Assembly (NCBI GenBank): GCA_020112395.1
Contig: JACCEK010000002.1
Span: forward strand, 248,001-312,000
DNA from: Aerococcaceae bacterium DSM 111021
GTDB taxonomy: Bacteria; Bacillota; Bacilli; Lactobacillales; Aerococcaceae
Direction: 5' to 3'
DNA: 64,000 nucleotides
Shown: positions 53,831 to 63,155 of the stretch, piece by piece
Layout of the letters: the number at the start of each line of letters is the position of its first letter
Numbering within the stretch: the stretch's first letter is position 1
The notes under the pieces: generated by a model
Seen by the model: the letters and a program-made list of their open reading frames with translations, nothing else
What the model was told of the DNA's origin: nothing
Database searches by the model: none
Translations under genes and position numbers: made by a program

Positions 53831-54698
53831 TAGACGCTCCATCCCACCATAACTTCACAATCGCTTGCGTACCTTCATCCGAATGCCCTGCATCAGCAAG
53901 TTGCGTGTATAACTTGTGAGCTAGTTGAGTCATCGGTAATTCGATTGACATTTTTCTTGATTCATCTAAAGCAATCTTTAAATCTTTGACAAAATGCTTC
54001 ACAAAAAAGCCAGGTGAGTAGTCATCTTGAATAATTCGTGGCCCATAATTAGCTAAGGAACGGTTACTCGCTGCTCCAGATCCAATTGTTTCGACGACTT
54101 TATCTAGCGATAGATTCGCTTCTTTAGCATACGTCATCATCTCAGCCAAGCCTAACATCGTTCCCGCCACCATAATTTGGTTGACTGCTTTGGCATGTTG
54201 GCCGGAACCATGCTCACCAAAATAAGTCACATTGGCTGCGAATTTATCAATAACCGGACGCGCTTTCTCTAGATCAATTGCATTCCCTCCAACTAAAACA
54301 GCTAGACGCCCTTCACGAGCGCCAATATCTCCACCTGTTACAGGTGCATCCAATACGCTAACATTCAATTCTTTCGCTTTGTCTGCCAATTGTATCGCTA
54401 ACGACGGTGTACTTGTTGTCATATCAATAAACAAGCTGCCTGAATGAGCTCCCGTAAACAAGCCTTTATCCCCATAATACACTTCTTCAATGTCTTGTGG
54501 ATAGCCAACAATCGTAATGACAATGTCTGTTGCTTCTGCTACTTCTTTAGGTGTATCCAACCACGTTGCACCTTTGTCGACTAAGTTCTTGGCTTTTGAT
54601 TTTGTTCGATTGTATACAAATAATTCATGCCCTGCTTCAAGAATGTGCCCTGCCATACTTTGTCCCATGACACCTAAACCGATAAATCCAACTCTCAT
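53823..54698 (-). CDS. NAD(P)-dependent 3-hydroxyisobutyrate dehydrogenase-like
   Basis: The 291-residue protein belongs to the beta-hydroxyacid dehydrogenases. It has the NAD motif GFIGLGVMGQSMAGHI, the substrate-binding DAPVTGGDIGAREG, and the catalytic lysine in GSGQHAKAVNQIMVAG. Substrates in this family include 3-hydroxyisobutyrate, tartronate semialdehyde and others; the exact one cannot be told. It is translated together with the HAD gene downstream (overlap of eight bases). GGAGG precedes the ATG. The gene is divergent from galM. Confidence 0.88.
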   Translation of the reverse strand: MRVGFIGLGVMGQSMAGHILEAGHELFVYNRTKSKAKNLVDKGATWLDTPKEVAEATDIVITIVGYPQDIEEVYYGDKGLFTGAHSGSLFIDMTTSTPSLAIQLADKAKELNVSVLDAPVTGGDIGAREGRLAVLVGGNAIDLEKARPVIDKFAANVTYFGEHGSGQHAKAVNQIMVAGTMLGLAEMMTYAKEANLSLDKVVETIGSGAASNRSLANYGPRIIQDDYSPGFFVKHFVKDLKIALDESRKMSIELPMTQLAHKLYTQLADAGHSDEGTQAIVKLWWDGASNE

Positions 54699-54891
54699 GT
54701 TATGCCTCCTTGTGATGTATAAAGCGTTCTGAGATTATTATAACATTGGGGGTGAAGAAAGATAAATTATAGGTATTACTGATCTCTTAAGTTCTGATAA
54801 GTATCAATGTATATTTTATAACTTCTTCTTGTATTTGTTGATTAAATAAGCTAAATTTGATACATCACGATAATGGAGGCGCTTACTGCAT

Positions 54892-55920
54892 ATGGATTAT
54901 ACTATTAAAAAATATGGATCATACAACGGCAAAGAGTATGATTTAATTCAAATTACAAACAATGATGTTATTATTACTTTCACCAATCTAGGCGCTCGAA
55001 TCAACCAATGGAAGATTGGCTCAGATAACTTAATACTGGGTTTTGATAACCCTCAAGAAGCCGTAAAAGGAAAAGGCTATTATTACGGAGCAACCATCGG
55101 CCGAATTGCGGGAAGAATAAGCAAGGGACAATTTTCAATTGATGGAAACGACTATCAGCTCCCTCTAAATGAGGGTGATAACCACTTACACGGTGGACCT
55201 AATGGCTTTGATTTGAAGTATTGGGAATACGACATTATACAAACAGACTCAGAAATTAGTATTACATTCTCCTTGACTGATCAAGATGGTGAGAATGGAT
55301 TCCCCGGCACATTAGAAGCTCAAGTTATCCATACTTATACGGTCGATAATGAATGGAAAATCACTTATAAAGCTACTTCAGATGCAGACACACTATTCAA
55401 CCCGACCAATCATGTCTACTTTAACTTAAATGGAACACATACAGTGCCTATTCTTAATCACCAACTAAAGATCGAAGCGGATAAGTATGTACCCGTTAAA
55501 GCAGACGGAACACCCGTTGGTGAATTATCAAGCGTAGAGGGTACAGCTTTTGATGTACGTAAAGGTAAACAGATTGGAGATCAGTTCAAATTAAATGACG
55601 CTCAAATTGAGTTGAAAAACGGGTTTGATCACCCCTTTGTTATGCAAGCAGATGCTTCAGATACTCCTATTGTCTTATCAGTCCCTGAGTTGAATCGTTC
55701 CATCGAAGTATCTACAGACTGTGAATCAGTTGTCGTTTACACACATAATGTCGTAGATCCTCCAATGGAAATTTGGGGTGAGGAGCTACAACAATACGCT
55801 GGAGTTACACTTGAGACTCAGACAATACCTGATGCGGTTAATCATGATGCTTTTGGAAATGATATCTTACGAAAAGGAACACAGTTCGAAAGTGCAACAA
55901 CATATAAACTAGTTTATTAA
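54892..55920 (+). CDS. galM: Aldose 1-epimerase (galactose mutarotase)
   Basis: The 342-residue protein has the mutarotase pattern: TLGARI-like start (here ITFTNLGARINQW), GRIAGRISKGQFSIDG, the catalytic histidine region NEGDNHLHGGPNGFD and NPTNHVYFNLNG, and the catalytic glutamate in AGVTLETQTIPDAVNH. It interconverts alpha- and beta-galactose for galactokinase. It is convergent with galE and lies next to the Leloir genes galE-galT-galK. A GGAGGCG lies about a dozen bases before the ATG, a long spacing. Confidence 0.93.
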   Translation: MDYTIKKYGSYNGKEYDLIQITNNDVIITFTNLGARINQWKIGSDNLILGFDNPQEAVKGKGYYYGATIGRIAGRISKGQFSIDGNDYQLPLNEGDNHLHGGPNGFDLKYWEYDIIQTDSEISITFSLTDQDGENGFPGTLEAQVIHTYTVDNEWKITYKATSDADTLFNPTNHVYFNLNGTHTVPILNHQLKIEADKYVPVKADGTPVGELSSVEGTAFDVRKGKQIGDQFKLNDAQIELKNGFDHPFVMQADASDTPIVLSVPELNRSIEVSTDCESVVVYTHNVVDPPMEIWGEELQQYAGVTLETQTIPDAVNHDAFGNDILRKGTQFESATTYKLVY

Positions 55921-55924
55921 TTCA

Positions 55925-55960
55925 AAAAAACCTTGTAGCTAGTGTAGCCACAAGGTTTTT
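55925..55960. terminator. Bidirectional terminator between galM and galE
   Basis: AAAACCTTGT and ACAAGGTTTT, with an inner GCTA/TAGC stem, form a hairpin with A- and T-runs on both sides. It ends both the plus-strand galM and the minus-strand gal operon. Confidence 0.92.
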
Positions 55961-55966
55961 GATATT

Positions 55967-56956
55967 TTAATTAGCATACCCCTCAGGATTAGCTTCATGC
56001 CAGTCCCACGCAGTCTGAATAATACCCTCAATCGTTTCATAGTCCGGTTTCCATCCTAATATCTCACGCGCTTTTTCGCTCGCGGCTACTAATTTTGCTG
56101 GATCTCCAGCTCGTCGTTCACCGATTTTTACTGGGATTTCTTTCCCCGTTACTTTACGTGACGCTTCAACAATTTCTTTCACGGAATAGCCCGTACTACT
56201 ACCTAAGTTAAATATCTGACTTTCAGTGTTCGTATTTAAATACTCTAAAGCCAGAATATGTGCGTCAATCAAGTCTTCAACGTGTACATAATCTCGGATA
56301 CATGTTCCGTCCGGCGTATCATAATCATCACCAAAGATCGTCATTGCATCACGTTGACCTAAAGCCGTTTGTAGTACAATAGGGATTAAATGCGTTTCTG
56401 GGTCATGATCTTCACCAATTCCACCCGTACTCAATGCGCCAGCGACATTAAAGTAACGCAATGATACAAACTTAATCGCGTGTGCTAAATCACACCACTT
56501 AATCATGTTCTCCATCATTAACTTGCTTTCACCATACGGACTCGTTGGAGCTTTGGGCTCATCTTCTGTGATTAATGATACTTGGACATCCCCATACACT
56601 GCAGCAGTTGATGAGAAGATAATTTTCTTCACATTATTTTCTTGCATGGCTTCGAGTAGTACTTCCATCCCAACAACGTTATTATTGAAGTATTTCAACG
56701 GTTTCTCAACCGATTCGCCCACTAATGAACTGGCTGCAAAATGAAAGATAGCCTCAATTTGTTCCTCTTGAATAATTTGATTCAACATCGCCTTGTCTCT
56801 AATATCACCCAAATAAAAAGTGGCAGATTGATCTACCGCATCGCGGTGACCCGTCACTAAATTATCTAAGACGCTAACGTTATAGCCTTTTTTAATCAGC
56901 TTATTAACAGCGTGCGAGCCAATATAACCCGCTCCACCTATAACTAATACATTCAT
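55967..56956 (-). CDS. galE: UDP-glucose 4-epimerase
   Basis: The 329-residue SDR enzyme has GGAGYIGSHAVNKL, the catalytic SSTAAVYG and YGESK (Tyr-xxx-Lys), and the C-terminal GDPAKLVAASEKAREILGWKP. It interconverts UDP-galactose and UDP-glucose. It is the third gene of the gal operon galK-galT-galE read from the right, and ends at the terminator shared with galM. UDP-galactose made here could also feed the capsule. Confidence 0.95.
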   Translation of the reverse strand: MNVLVIGGAGYIGSHAVNKLIKKGYNVSVLDNLVTGHRDAVDQSATFYLGDIRDKAMLNQIIQEEQIEAIFHFAASSLVGESVEKPLKYFNNNVVGMEVLLEAMQENNVKKIIFSSTAAVYGDVQVSLITEDEPKAPTSPYGESKLMMENMIKWCDLAHAIKFVSLRYFNVAGALSTGGIGEDHDPETHLIPIVLQTALGQRDAMTIFGDDYDTPDGTCIRDYVHVEDLIDAHILALEYLNTNTESQIFNLGSSTGYSVKEIVEASRKVTGKEIPVKIGERRAGDPAKLVAASEKAREILGWKPDYETIEGIIQTAWDWHEANPEGYAN

Positions 56957-56969
56957 CTATTCACATCCT

Positions 56970-58472
56970 TTACACTTGATTCAATGCATCGATAAAGCGA
57001 ATAAACCCTGCTCTACCTTCATCTGTCTGCTTAAATACACCAGCATCTTCCAAGACGCGAGCAAATTTTAATGACATATTCTCTTCAATCACTGATTGGA
57101 TTGTCGCTTCAGTAATTGCTTCCGTATTGCTTGCCATCTCCACAGCCCATTCTTGATGAACAGGTGTCACTTCTTCTATAGTTCCTTTTCCTAATAGATA
57201 CGCTTTAACCGTCTCTAATTCAGTCACTAATCTTGGTGGCAATACCGCTAAGCCCATCACTTCAATGAGACCGATATTTTCTTTCTTAATATGATGCACA
57301 TCTTGATGCGGATGGAAGATGCCATCCGGATATTCTTCACTCGCTCGGTTGTTACGCAGAACTAAGTCCATCTCAAACTTACCATCTTTAAACCGAGCAA
57401 TTGGCGTAATGGTATTATGTCGCTCTTCATCGGTATAAGCGATAATATCTAGGTCTTTATCTGAATATGCCATCCATTGATCCAAGATAAACGTTGATAC
57501 TTCAACTAAATCTTCTACTTTATTACTTCTTAAACGAATCACAGACATCGGCCAATAAACTAATTCAGCTTCAACCTGATCAAATTTATTTAATTGTACC
57601 GTCTTAAAGCCTTTAGCTTTTTCCATCGGAAATACGTGACGCCCACCTTGATAGTGGTCATGTGCTAGGATTGACCCACCTACACGTGGTAAATCAGCAT
57701 TTGAACCCACAAAGTAATGTGGTAATACTTTCACAATTTCTAAGATATTATTAAAGCATTTGCGGTCAACCGCCATTGGCATATGGGTTTCATTCAAAAA
57801 GATTGAATGCTCGTTATAGTAAACATACGGCGAATATTGGAAACCATACGTTTCTTCAGGTAAGTCAATACGAATAATCCGGTGGTTTTGACGCGCAGCA
57901 TGATTCGCGTGCCCTTGATACCCTTCGTTCTCCATACAAAGCACACACTTAGGATAGTCCACACTTTCTTGAGTTAATGCTTTCGCGATTTCCTTTGGAT
58001 CTTTTTCGGGTTTTGACAAATTGATTGTCACTTCCAAATCCCCATACTCGCTTTGTCCTGTAAAGATAATATTTTTCGCAATATTACGTGTTTTAATATA
58101 ATCATTTTGTTGTGATAATTCGTAAAAATAGTCCGTCGCTTGTTCTGGATTCGCTTGATATTTGTCCCAAAACTTCTGATTCACGCTCGATGGGGGTGGT
58201 GTTATTAAATCCATGATTCTCGCTTCCAGCATCTCAGTCTCTGATTGCGTCACATCAATAATTCGTTCATCTTTTGCATATTGAACTAACATGTCCATGT
58301 ACTCCAACAAACTAACGTCCGCTTGAGCCACTTCAGGTAAACCTGCTTCTTTGAGATTTAAAATAGCCAACAAGCGATTGACAGTATAATGTCGGTCTAA
58401 CGCATCCAGTACTTTTAATTGAACCGCTTTGTCCGTGAACTGATGAATTGTTTTTTGAATGTTCAAACTCAC
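56970..58472 (-). CDS. galT: UTP-hexose-1-phosphate uridylyltransferase (Gram-positive GalT)
   Basis: The 500-residue enzyme is of the Gram-positive GalT class, longer than the 350-residue E. coli type. Markers are YPKCVLCMENEGYQGHANHAARQNHR, and the histidine-containing GGSILAHDHYQGGRHVFPMEKA. It swaps UMP between galactose 1-phosphate and UDP-glucose. It starts at a GTG about 26 bases after the galK stop, with GAGGA before it. Confidence 0.95.
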   Translation of the reverse strand: MSLNIQKTIHQFTDKAVQLKVLDALDRHYTVNRLLAILNLKEAGLPEVAQADVSLLEYMDMLVQYAKDERIIDVTQSETEMLEARIMDLITPPPSSVNQKFWDKYQANPEQATDYFYELSQQNDYIKTRNIAKNIIFTGQSEYGDLEVTINLSKPEKDPKEIAKALTQESVDYPKCVLCMENEGYQGHANHAARQNHRIIRIDLPEETYGFQYSPYVYYNEHSIFLNETHMPMAVDRKCFNNILEIVKVLPHYFVGSNADLPRVGGSILAHDHYQGGRHVFPMEKAKGFKTVQLNKFDQVEAELVYWPMSVIRLRSNKVEDLVEVSTFILDQWMAYSDKDLDIIAYTDEERHNTITPIARFKDGKFEMDLVLRNNRASEEYPDGIFHPHQDVHHIKKENIGLIEVMGLAVLPPRLVTELETVKAYLLGKGTIEEVTPVHQEWAVEMASNTEAITEATIQSVIEENMSLKFARVLEDAGVFKQTDEGRAGFIRFIDALNQV

Positions 58473-58498
58473 AAAATTCCTCCTATCAATAGTCTGCT

Positions 58499-59674
58499 TT
58501 ATAATTTCTTCGCGCCGTCGCCAATTTCAGCGACATAAAAACTCGCATCATAACCGATTTGGTCTTTATATCGTTGCCCTATTTGGTCAATCGCTTCATC
58601 CACTGCTTCTTTGTTTACTAAAGCAATCGCGCAACCACCCATACCGGCACCCGTCATACGTGCACCAAGCACACCTTTTTGATCCCAAGCCGCTTCAACT
58701 AAAGCATCTAATTCAGCACCAGTCACTTCATAATCATCTCGAAGGCTAATATGTGATTGATTCAATAACTGGCCAAACTCTTCAAGTTGATTTGCTTTCA
58801 ATAATTCAACTGCTTCTTGTGTTCGAGTATTTTCGTATACTGCATGTCGAGAACGCTTAAAATAAGTCTCATTACTAAGCAAACCAGTATTAGCATCAAA
58901 TGCTTCGTTCGATAAATCGCCTAAAGTCTGAATATTTAATTCTGTTTGAAGCTCCTCTAGCGCTGCCTCACACTCAGAACGTCTTTGGTTATACTTAGAA
59001 TCAGCCAACTCACGTCGTTTATTTGTATTCATAATCAAGATGACGTTATCACCAAATTCTGCCGGCACTAACGTATAGTCAAGCGTATTTACATCTAGAT
59101 AGATGGCATAATCATTTTGACCCATTCCAATGGCGAATTGATCCATTATACCCGTGTTTAAACCAATAAAATCATTCTCAACTCTTTGCCCAATTTTCAC
59201 TAAATCTAATCGCTCTAAGTCTAAATTAAACTCTGATTCTAATATGACTCCGATTAATAACTCTAAGGATGCAGATGACGAAAGCCCCGCTCCGTTAGGG
59301 ATGTCTCCATAAATGAGTAAGTCAAACCCCTGGTCCACTGTGTGCCCCGCTTCTCGAACAAACTTAATCATTCCTTTAACATAATTTGTCCAATTATCTT
59401 GCTTATCAAAGATCAACTCTTGGTCTAAATCAAACGAAATAACACCCAATTCATTAAAGTTATCTGATATACAATTGACCGTCATATCATCACGCAACCT
59501 CACTAACCCCATTGTTCCCTGGGTAATTGCGCAAGGAAGCACGTGACCTCCATTGTAATCAACATGTTCACCGATAAGGTTTACACGTCCTGGTGAGAAG
59601 TATTGGGATGTTGAGGAGCTTTGAAATACCTCTTTAAACCGTGCTTCTAAATTTTCTATCATTTTTTCTTCCAT
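58499..59674 (-). CDS. galK: Galactokinase
   Basis: The 391-residue GHMP kinase has the galactokinase signature [19 protein letters not shown], the ATP-binding [13 protein letters not shown] and the C-terminal [17 protein letters not shown]. It phosphorylates alpha-galactose, the first step of the Leloir pathway. It is the first gene of the operon galK-galT-galE, divergent from an AraC-type regulator. GGAGG precedes the ATG. Unlike the decayed galactokinase-like gene at 13-1150, it is intact. Confidence 0.96.
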   Translation of the reverse strand: MEEKMIENLEARFKEVFQSSSTSQYFSPGRVNLIGEHVDYNGGHVLPCAITQGTMGLVRLRDDMTVNCISDNFNELGVISFDLDQELIFDKQDNWTNYVKGMIKFVREAGHTVDQGFDLLIYGDIPNGAGLSSSASLELLIGVILESEFNLDLERLDLVKIGQRVENDFIGLNTGIMDQFAIGMGQNDYAIYLDVNTLDYTLVPAEFGDNVILIMNTNKRRELADSKYNQRRSECEAALEELQTELNIQTLGDLSNEAFDANTGLLSNETYFKRSRHAVYENTRTQEAVELLKANQLEEFGQLLNQSHISLRDDYEVTGAELDALVEAAWDQKGVLGARMTGAGMGGCAIALVNKEAVDEAIDQIGQRYKDQIGYDASFYVAEIGDGAKKL

Positions 59675-59690
59675 AATGTACCTCCGTAAT

Positions 59691-59820
59691 AAAATGACAT
59701 CATTTCTCTATTCAATAAAAAACTTGCTACTTATCTAACTCAGTAAGCCCTTTCAATCATTATTTTATATTTCCTAATGTAAATAGTCTATATTCATTTG
59801 TCACTAAAACATGTCATTTT
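59691..59820. promoter_or_regulatory. Divergent galK/araC-type promoter region with paired inverted sites
   Basis: AAAATGACAT (59691-59700), 16 bases from the galK start, is the exact inverse of ATGTCATTTT (59811-59820), about 50 bases from the regulator start. The match extends further (ATGTCATTTT then A/G then TT, both read outward from the galK or regulator side). Sites this far apart in opposite orientation fit DNA looping by an AraC-type dimer. A further inverted repeat, GTTTA-N8-TAAAC, lies at about 59821-59838. Confidence 0.6.
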
Positions 59821-59870
59821 GTTTACTATATGATAAACTATCTGTGTAATATTGAGAGGGAGGTTATTTT

Positions 59871-60752
59871 TTGAATAGTTATTGGAAACATCTTTTTCTA
59901 GATAATGGAGATCTGACCTTGATAGAAGCCGGTTTACAAAAGTATGAGACTAACCAAATTAATAACTACAAAGTTAAGCATGATATAGTCTTTCATATTG
60001 TTCTTGAAGGAAAAGGTCATCATACTGTCAATGATAAAAATTATGAATTAACTGCAAGTGATAGCTTTATTTTAAAAAAGAATCAACATGTTTATTATTA
60101 TCCAGATAAAGATGACCCTTGGACCATCTGTTGGATTGGTATAGGCGGCGACCATTTAGATACTTATTTGAGTAATTCAATGATTCCAAATGTTGATGTC
60201 TTAACTTTCAAGGAAAACAGTTTAGCTTTTGAAGAAATGAAACAATTTATATACTTTTTATCCGAAAGTGATCCGAATGATTTACAAGACAATTTGAAAA
60301 CATTTAGTATGTTATATCATTTTCTTTACTCGCTTAATGAAGAATTTCCACTTACCAATCATCAAAATACGAATGCTCTTTCAGAACCACGTTTAGCAGA
60401 AAAAATTTACAGTTATATCTATAAGTATTTTCACAGTGCTTTCACAGTAGGTGATATTGCGGAAGAATTCAATATTAGTCGTAATTATGTATTTAAATTA
60501 TGTAAGGAACACTATGGTCAGTCTCCTAAACAAATCATTCAAGAACTCAGAATGAATCAAGCTTCACAGTTACTGCGAGGATCTAATTCCCAAGTTAAAG
60601 AAATAGCTAGTACTGTCGGTTATAGAGACGCCTTTAGTTTCTCTAAAATGTTCAAAGAATATTATGGTTATAGTCCAACCCAATTCAGGAATTTAACCGA
60701 AGAAGAAATCGACAAGGCTTTGTTTATTCGCGAGGAGTTTTTGAAGGTATGA
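59871..60752 (+). CDS. AraC-family transcriptional regulator
   Basis: The 293-residue protein has an N-terminal cupin-like ligand domain (residues about 20-130, with IVFHIVLEGKGHHTVNDKNYELTASDSFILKK split across it) and a C-terminal double HTH (about 190-285): VGDIAEEFNISRNYVFKLCKEHYGQSP and VKEIASTVGYRDAFSFSKMFKEYYGYSP. AraC-type proteins of this build activate sugar genes. It is divergent from galKTE and probably controls them in response to galactose or a related sugar. It starts at a TTG after GGGAGG. Confidence 0.88.
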   Translation: MNSYWKHLFLDNGDLTLIEAGLQKYETNQINNYKVKHDIVFHIVLEGKGHHTVNDKNYELTASDSFILKKNQHVYYYPDKDDPWTICWIGIGGDHLDTYLSNSMIPNVDVLTFKENSLAFEEMKQFIYFLSESDPNDLQDNLKTFSMLYHFLYSLNEEFPLTNHQNTNALSEPRLAEKIYSYIYKYFHSAFTVGDIAEEFNISRNYVFKLCKEHYGQSPKQIIQELRMNQASQLLRGSNSQVKEIASTVGYRDAFSFSKMFKEYYGYSPTQFRNLTEEEIDKALFIREEFLKV

Positions 60753-60792
60753 TTTAAATCGTTTTTCAAATAAATAATAGAAAGGAACTTTT

Positions 60793-61350
60793 ATGAATAC
60801 AGAAGATATTTATAATAAAATGCATTCTGGTGAAATATATATTGAAAACTCAGAAACATTAAATGATCAAGCAAAGTATCGAGATTTACTGTTCCATTTC
60901 AATCATACTTTACCTAGTGAAACAAAAAAAGTCCGAAGTATATTAACTGACTTATTAGGAGCTATGGGAGAAAATTCGTACATAGAGCCCCCTTTTCATG
61001 CTAATTGGGGGAAGAATACTTATATTGGAAACAATGTTTATATCAATTTTAGTTTGACTATTGTTGATGATACTCGTGTTGAAATTAAAGATCATGTCAT
61101 GATCGGTCCCAATGTAACTATCTCTACCGCTTCTCATCCTCTAGAACCTGAGCTTCGATTGAAAGGTGCACAATTCAATAAGCCTGTCACCATCGAAAAG
61201 AATGTGTGGATAGGAGCAAATGTGACTATTTTTCCCGGTGTTACTATCGGAGAGAACAGTGTCGTCGGTGCTAACAGCACCGTCACTAAAGATATCCCAA
61301 GTAACGTACTTGCTTTTGGTACGCCTTGTAAGGTGATAAAAAGAATATGA
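60793..61350 (+). CDS. Maltose/galactoside O-acetyltransferase-type protein
   Basis: The 185-residue protein has the N-terminal maltose acetyltransferase domain (residues 1-55) and a left-handed beta-helix with hexapeptide repeats (about 60-180: PPFHANWGKNTYIGNNVYINF, ITISTASHPLEPE, VWIGANVTIFPGVTIGENSVVGANSTVTKDIP). The catalytic histidine is in ASHPL. It acetylates free sugars, probably as a detoxifying step (Maa/LacA group). It follows the AraC gene by 40 bases in the same direction with AAAGGAA before the ATG, so they may be in one operon. Confidence 0.9.
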   Translation: MNTEDIYNKMHSGEIYIENSETLNDQAKYRDLLFHFNHTLPSETKKVRSILTDLLGAMGENSYIEPPFHANWGKNTYIGNNVYINFSLTIVDDTRVEIKDHVMIGPNVTISTASHPLEPELRLKGAQFNKPVTIEKNVWIGANVTIFPGVTIGENSVVGANSTVTKDIPSNVLAFGTPCKVIKRI

Positions 61351-61353
61351 AAT

Positions 61354-61394
61354 CACAAAAAAAGACTTGGTTCACAATGCCAAGTCTTTTTGTG
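61354..61394. terminator. Bidirectional terminator between the acetyltransferase and PTS IIB genes
   Basis: AAAGACTTGG and CCAAGTCTTT form the core stem, with CACAAAAA/TTTTTGTG extending it on both sides. Confidence 0.9.
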
Positions 61395-61434
61395 TTTTCT
61401 CTTAGTTTACATTTCAACTAAGTATATTTTTTAC

Positions 61435-61758
61435 TTACTCTTCCATCAATTGTAACGCCTGCCCCAACACTCTCTCACCATCTAAAAGTCCATAGCTTTC
61501 TTTATCAATTAATCTATAAGGAACCTTGTTATACTCAAGAAAATCTTTCAAACGTGTAATTTCATATTCCGATTGGGGACCAATTAATAGCGCATCAATC
61601 TCTTGTCTCTTTAACACATCTTCAGCTGTAATCGCTGGAGCAGAGTATATATGAATATCCAAATCTCTATGCTTTGCAGCATCCTTCATATTTTTAACTA
61701 ACAGTCCCGTAGTAATCCCAGCAGAACATATTAATAATACTGTTTTTGCTTCTTCCAT
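61435..61758 (-). CDS. PTS lactose/cellobiose-type IIB subunit (orphan)
   Basis: The 107-residue protein has the IIB (CelA-like) fold, with the phosphocysteine in VLLICSAGITTGLLV (Cys about 11) and the C-terminal IDALLIGPQSEYEITRLKDFLE. It passes phosphate from IIA to an incoming sugar on IIC. No IIA or IIC gene is close by; the gene before it is a truncated ABC permease of a different transport class. It is probably a remnant of a larger PTS locus or partners with subunits encoded elsewhere. Confidence 0.85.
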   Translation of the reverse strand: MEEAKTVLLICSAGITTGLLVKNMKDAAKHRDLDIHIYSAPAITAEDVLKRQEIDALLIGPQSEYEITRLKDFLEYNKVPYRLIDKESYGLLDGERVLGQALQLMEE

Positions 61759-61767
61759 TACGAATCA

Positions 61768-62886
61768 CTATCCTTTTTTACGTTTATTATATTGATCAAT
61801 AACAACAGCAAGAAGTAAAATTAAACCTCTAATTGCTTGTTGCCAGTCAATACCAACTCCTAAAATAGACGTACCGTTATTTAACACACCGATAATTAAT
61901 CCACCAACAAGGGCACCTACAATCGTTCCAATACCACCAGAAGTAGAAGCACCACCAAAGTATACAACTGATAAAGCATCTAACTCAATCCCACTACCAG
62001 CTTGAGGTGTCGCTGCATTCAATCTTGCTGCAAGAATCATCCCCGCTAAAGCCGCTAACACACCCATATTTACAAAAACCCATAAAGTTACTTTCTTAGT
62101 CTTAACACCTGATAATTCAGCTGACTTATAGTTTCCACCTGTTGCATAAATGTGGCGCCCCATAACTGTTTGATTTGTAATAAATGTATAAATTGCAGCT
62201 AAAACCGCAATAACAATCATAACAAATGGGAATCCATTATGCTGTGAGAAAACATATGTGATTGTTAAAATTGTTCCAACAATTACCACTAACTTCGTTA
62301 CGAATGAAGTCATTGATTCTACTTTAATTAAATTATCTTTCTTTTTCTTTCTAGACATATACATCGTTGCTGCTAAAAGAATAGCCACGGCTGCCCCAAT
62401 AAGTATTGACGTCATATGTAGTTCAGATTCACCAATATTTGGTAAGTAACCTGAACTTAAAAAATTAAACATTGGTGGATAATTAGCAATTGACATTCCA
62501 CCAAGCAAAACTTGAGTTAATCCACGGAATAATAACAAGCCCGAAAGTGTTACGATAAAGGCTGGTATCTTCACATAAGCAATCCAAAATCCTTGCCACG
62601 CTCCAATAACTCCACCAATAATAAGACATAGCGGAATAACTAACCAAGGGCTAATTTCTCTTTGAATCATTAACATTGCAGATAGTGCCCCTACAAAGGC
62701 CATAACTGATCCGACCGATAAATCAACATGTCCTAATAATACTACCATTAACATTCCAATCGCTAATACTAAAATATGGCTATTTCGCAGTATTAAGTTG
62801 GTAACGTTAACCGGTCTTAATAAGATTCCATCTGTTAAAAGTTGAAAAATCAGTAACGTTACGATTAAAATAATAATCGGTGGATT
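61768..62886 (-). pseudogene. Sugar ABC transporter permease (RbsC/XylH type), 5'-truncated
   Basis: The in-frame reading goes from 62886 to 61768 and gives a permease of the ribose/xylose/multiple-sugar family: LIFQLLTDGILLRPVNVTNLIL, then ILVLAIGMLMVVLLGHVDLSVGSVMAF, FRGLTQVLLGG, LSGVKTKKVTLWVFVNMG and GGASTSGGIGTIVGAL. The open frame is closed by a TAA just upstream, with no start codon or ribosome site before the first membrane segment, and the ATP-binding gene normally found before it is missing. The first ATG would drop most of the first transmembrane segment. I take it as truncated at its 5' end near 62.88 kb. Confidence 0.7.
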
Positions 62887-63111
62887 TTATAATGAGATTA
62901 GCCACCTCTAAAAATCAGTAAAAAAATGCTAAGTAACACAGATGGTTAATCCCGTCAGCGCTTGACAACAAGCCTCAACTCATTAACAAGTACTACTTCA
63001 ATCAATAAAAAAAGTTAAGTTAGTCGGTAACACACTGAAAAATAAAGTGTCTAACTTAAACTTGAAATTTACACATTAATTTTAAGGTAACTCTTCTATA
63101 ACTACACAAAA
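62887..63111. other. Spacer at the permease truncation point
   Basis: No gene is seen. The expected N-terminus of the permease and its upstream partner gene are absent. No insertion sequence ends, direct repeats or attachment sites could be made out by eye. Confidence 0.5.
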
Positions 63112-63143
63112 AACACTAAAACTGAGCCTACAGTTTTAGTGTT
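63112..63143 (-). terminator. Terminator of the SorC-type regulator
   Basis: AACACTAAAACTG and CAGTTTTAGTGTT form a perfect 13-bp stem with a six-base loop, followed by TTTTT on the minus strand. Confidence 0.9.
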
Positions 63144-63155
63144 CATTTTGTATAT

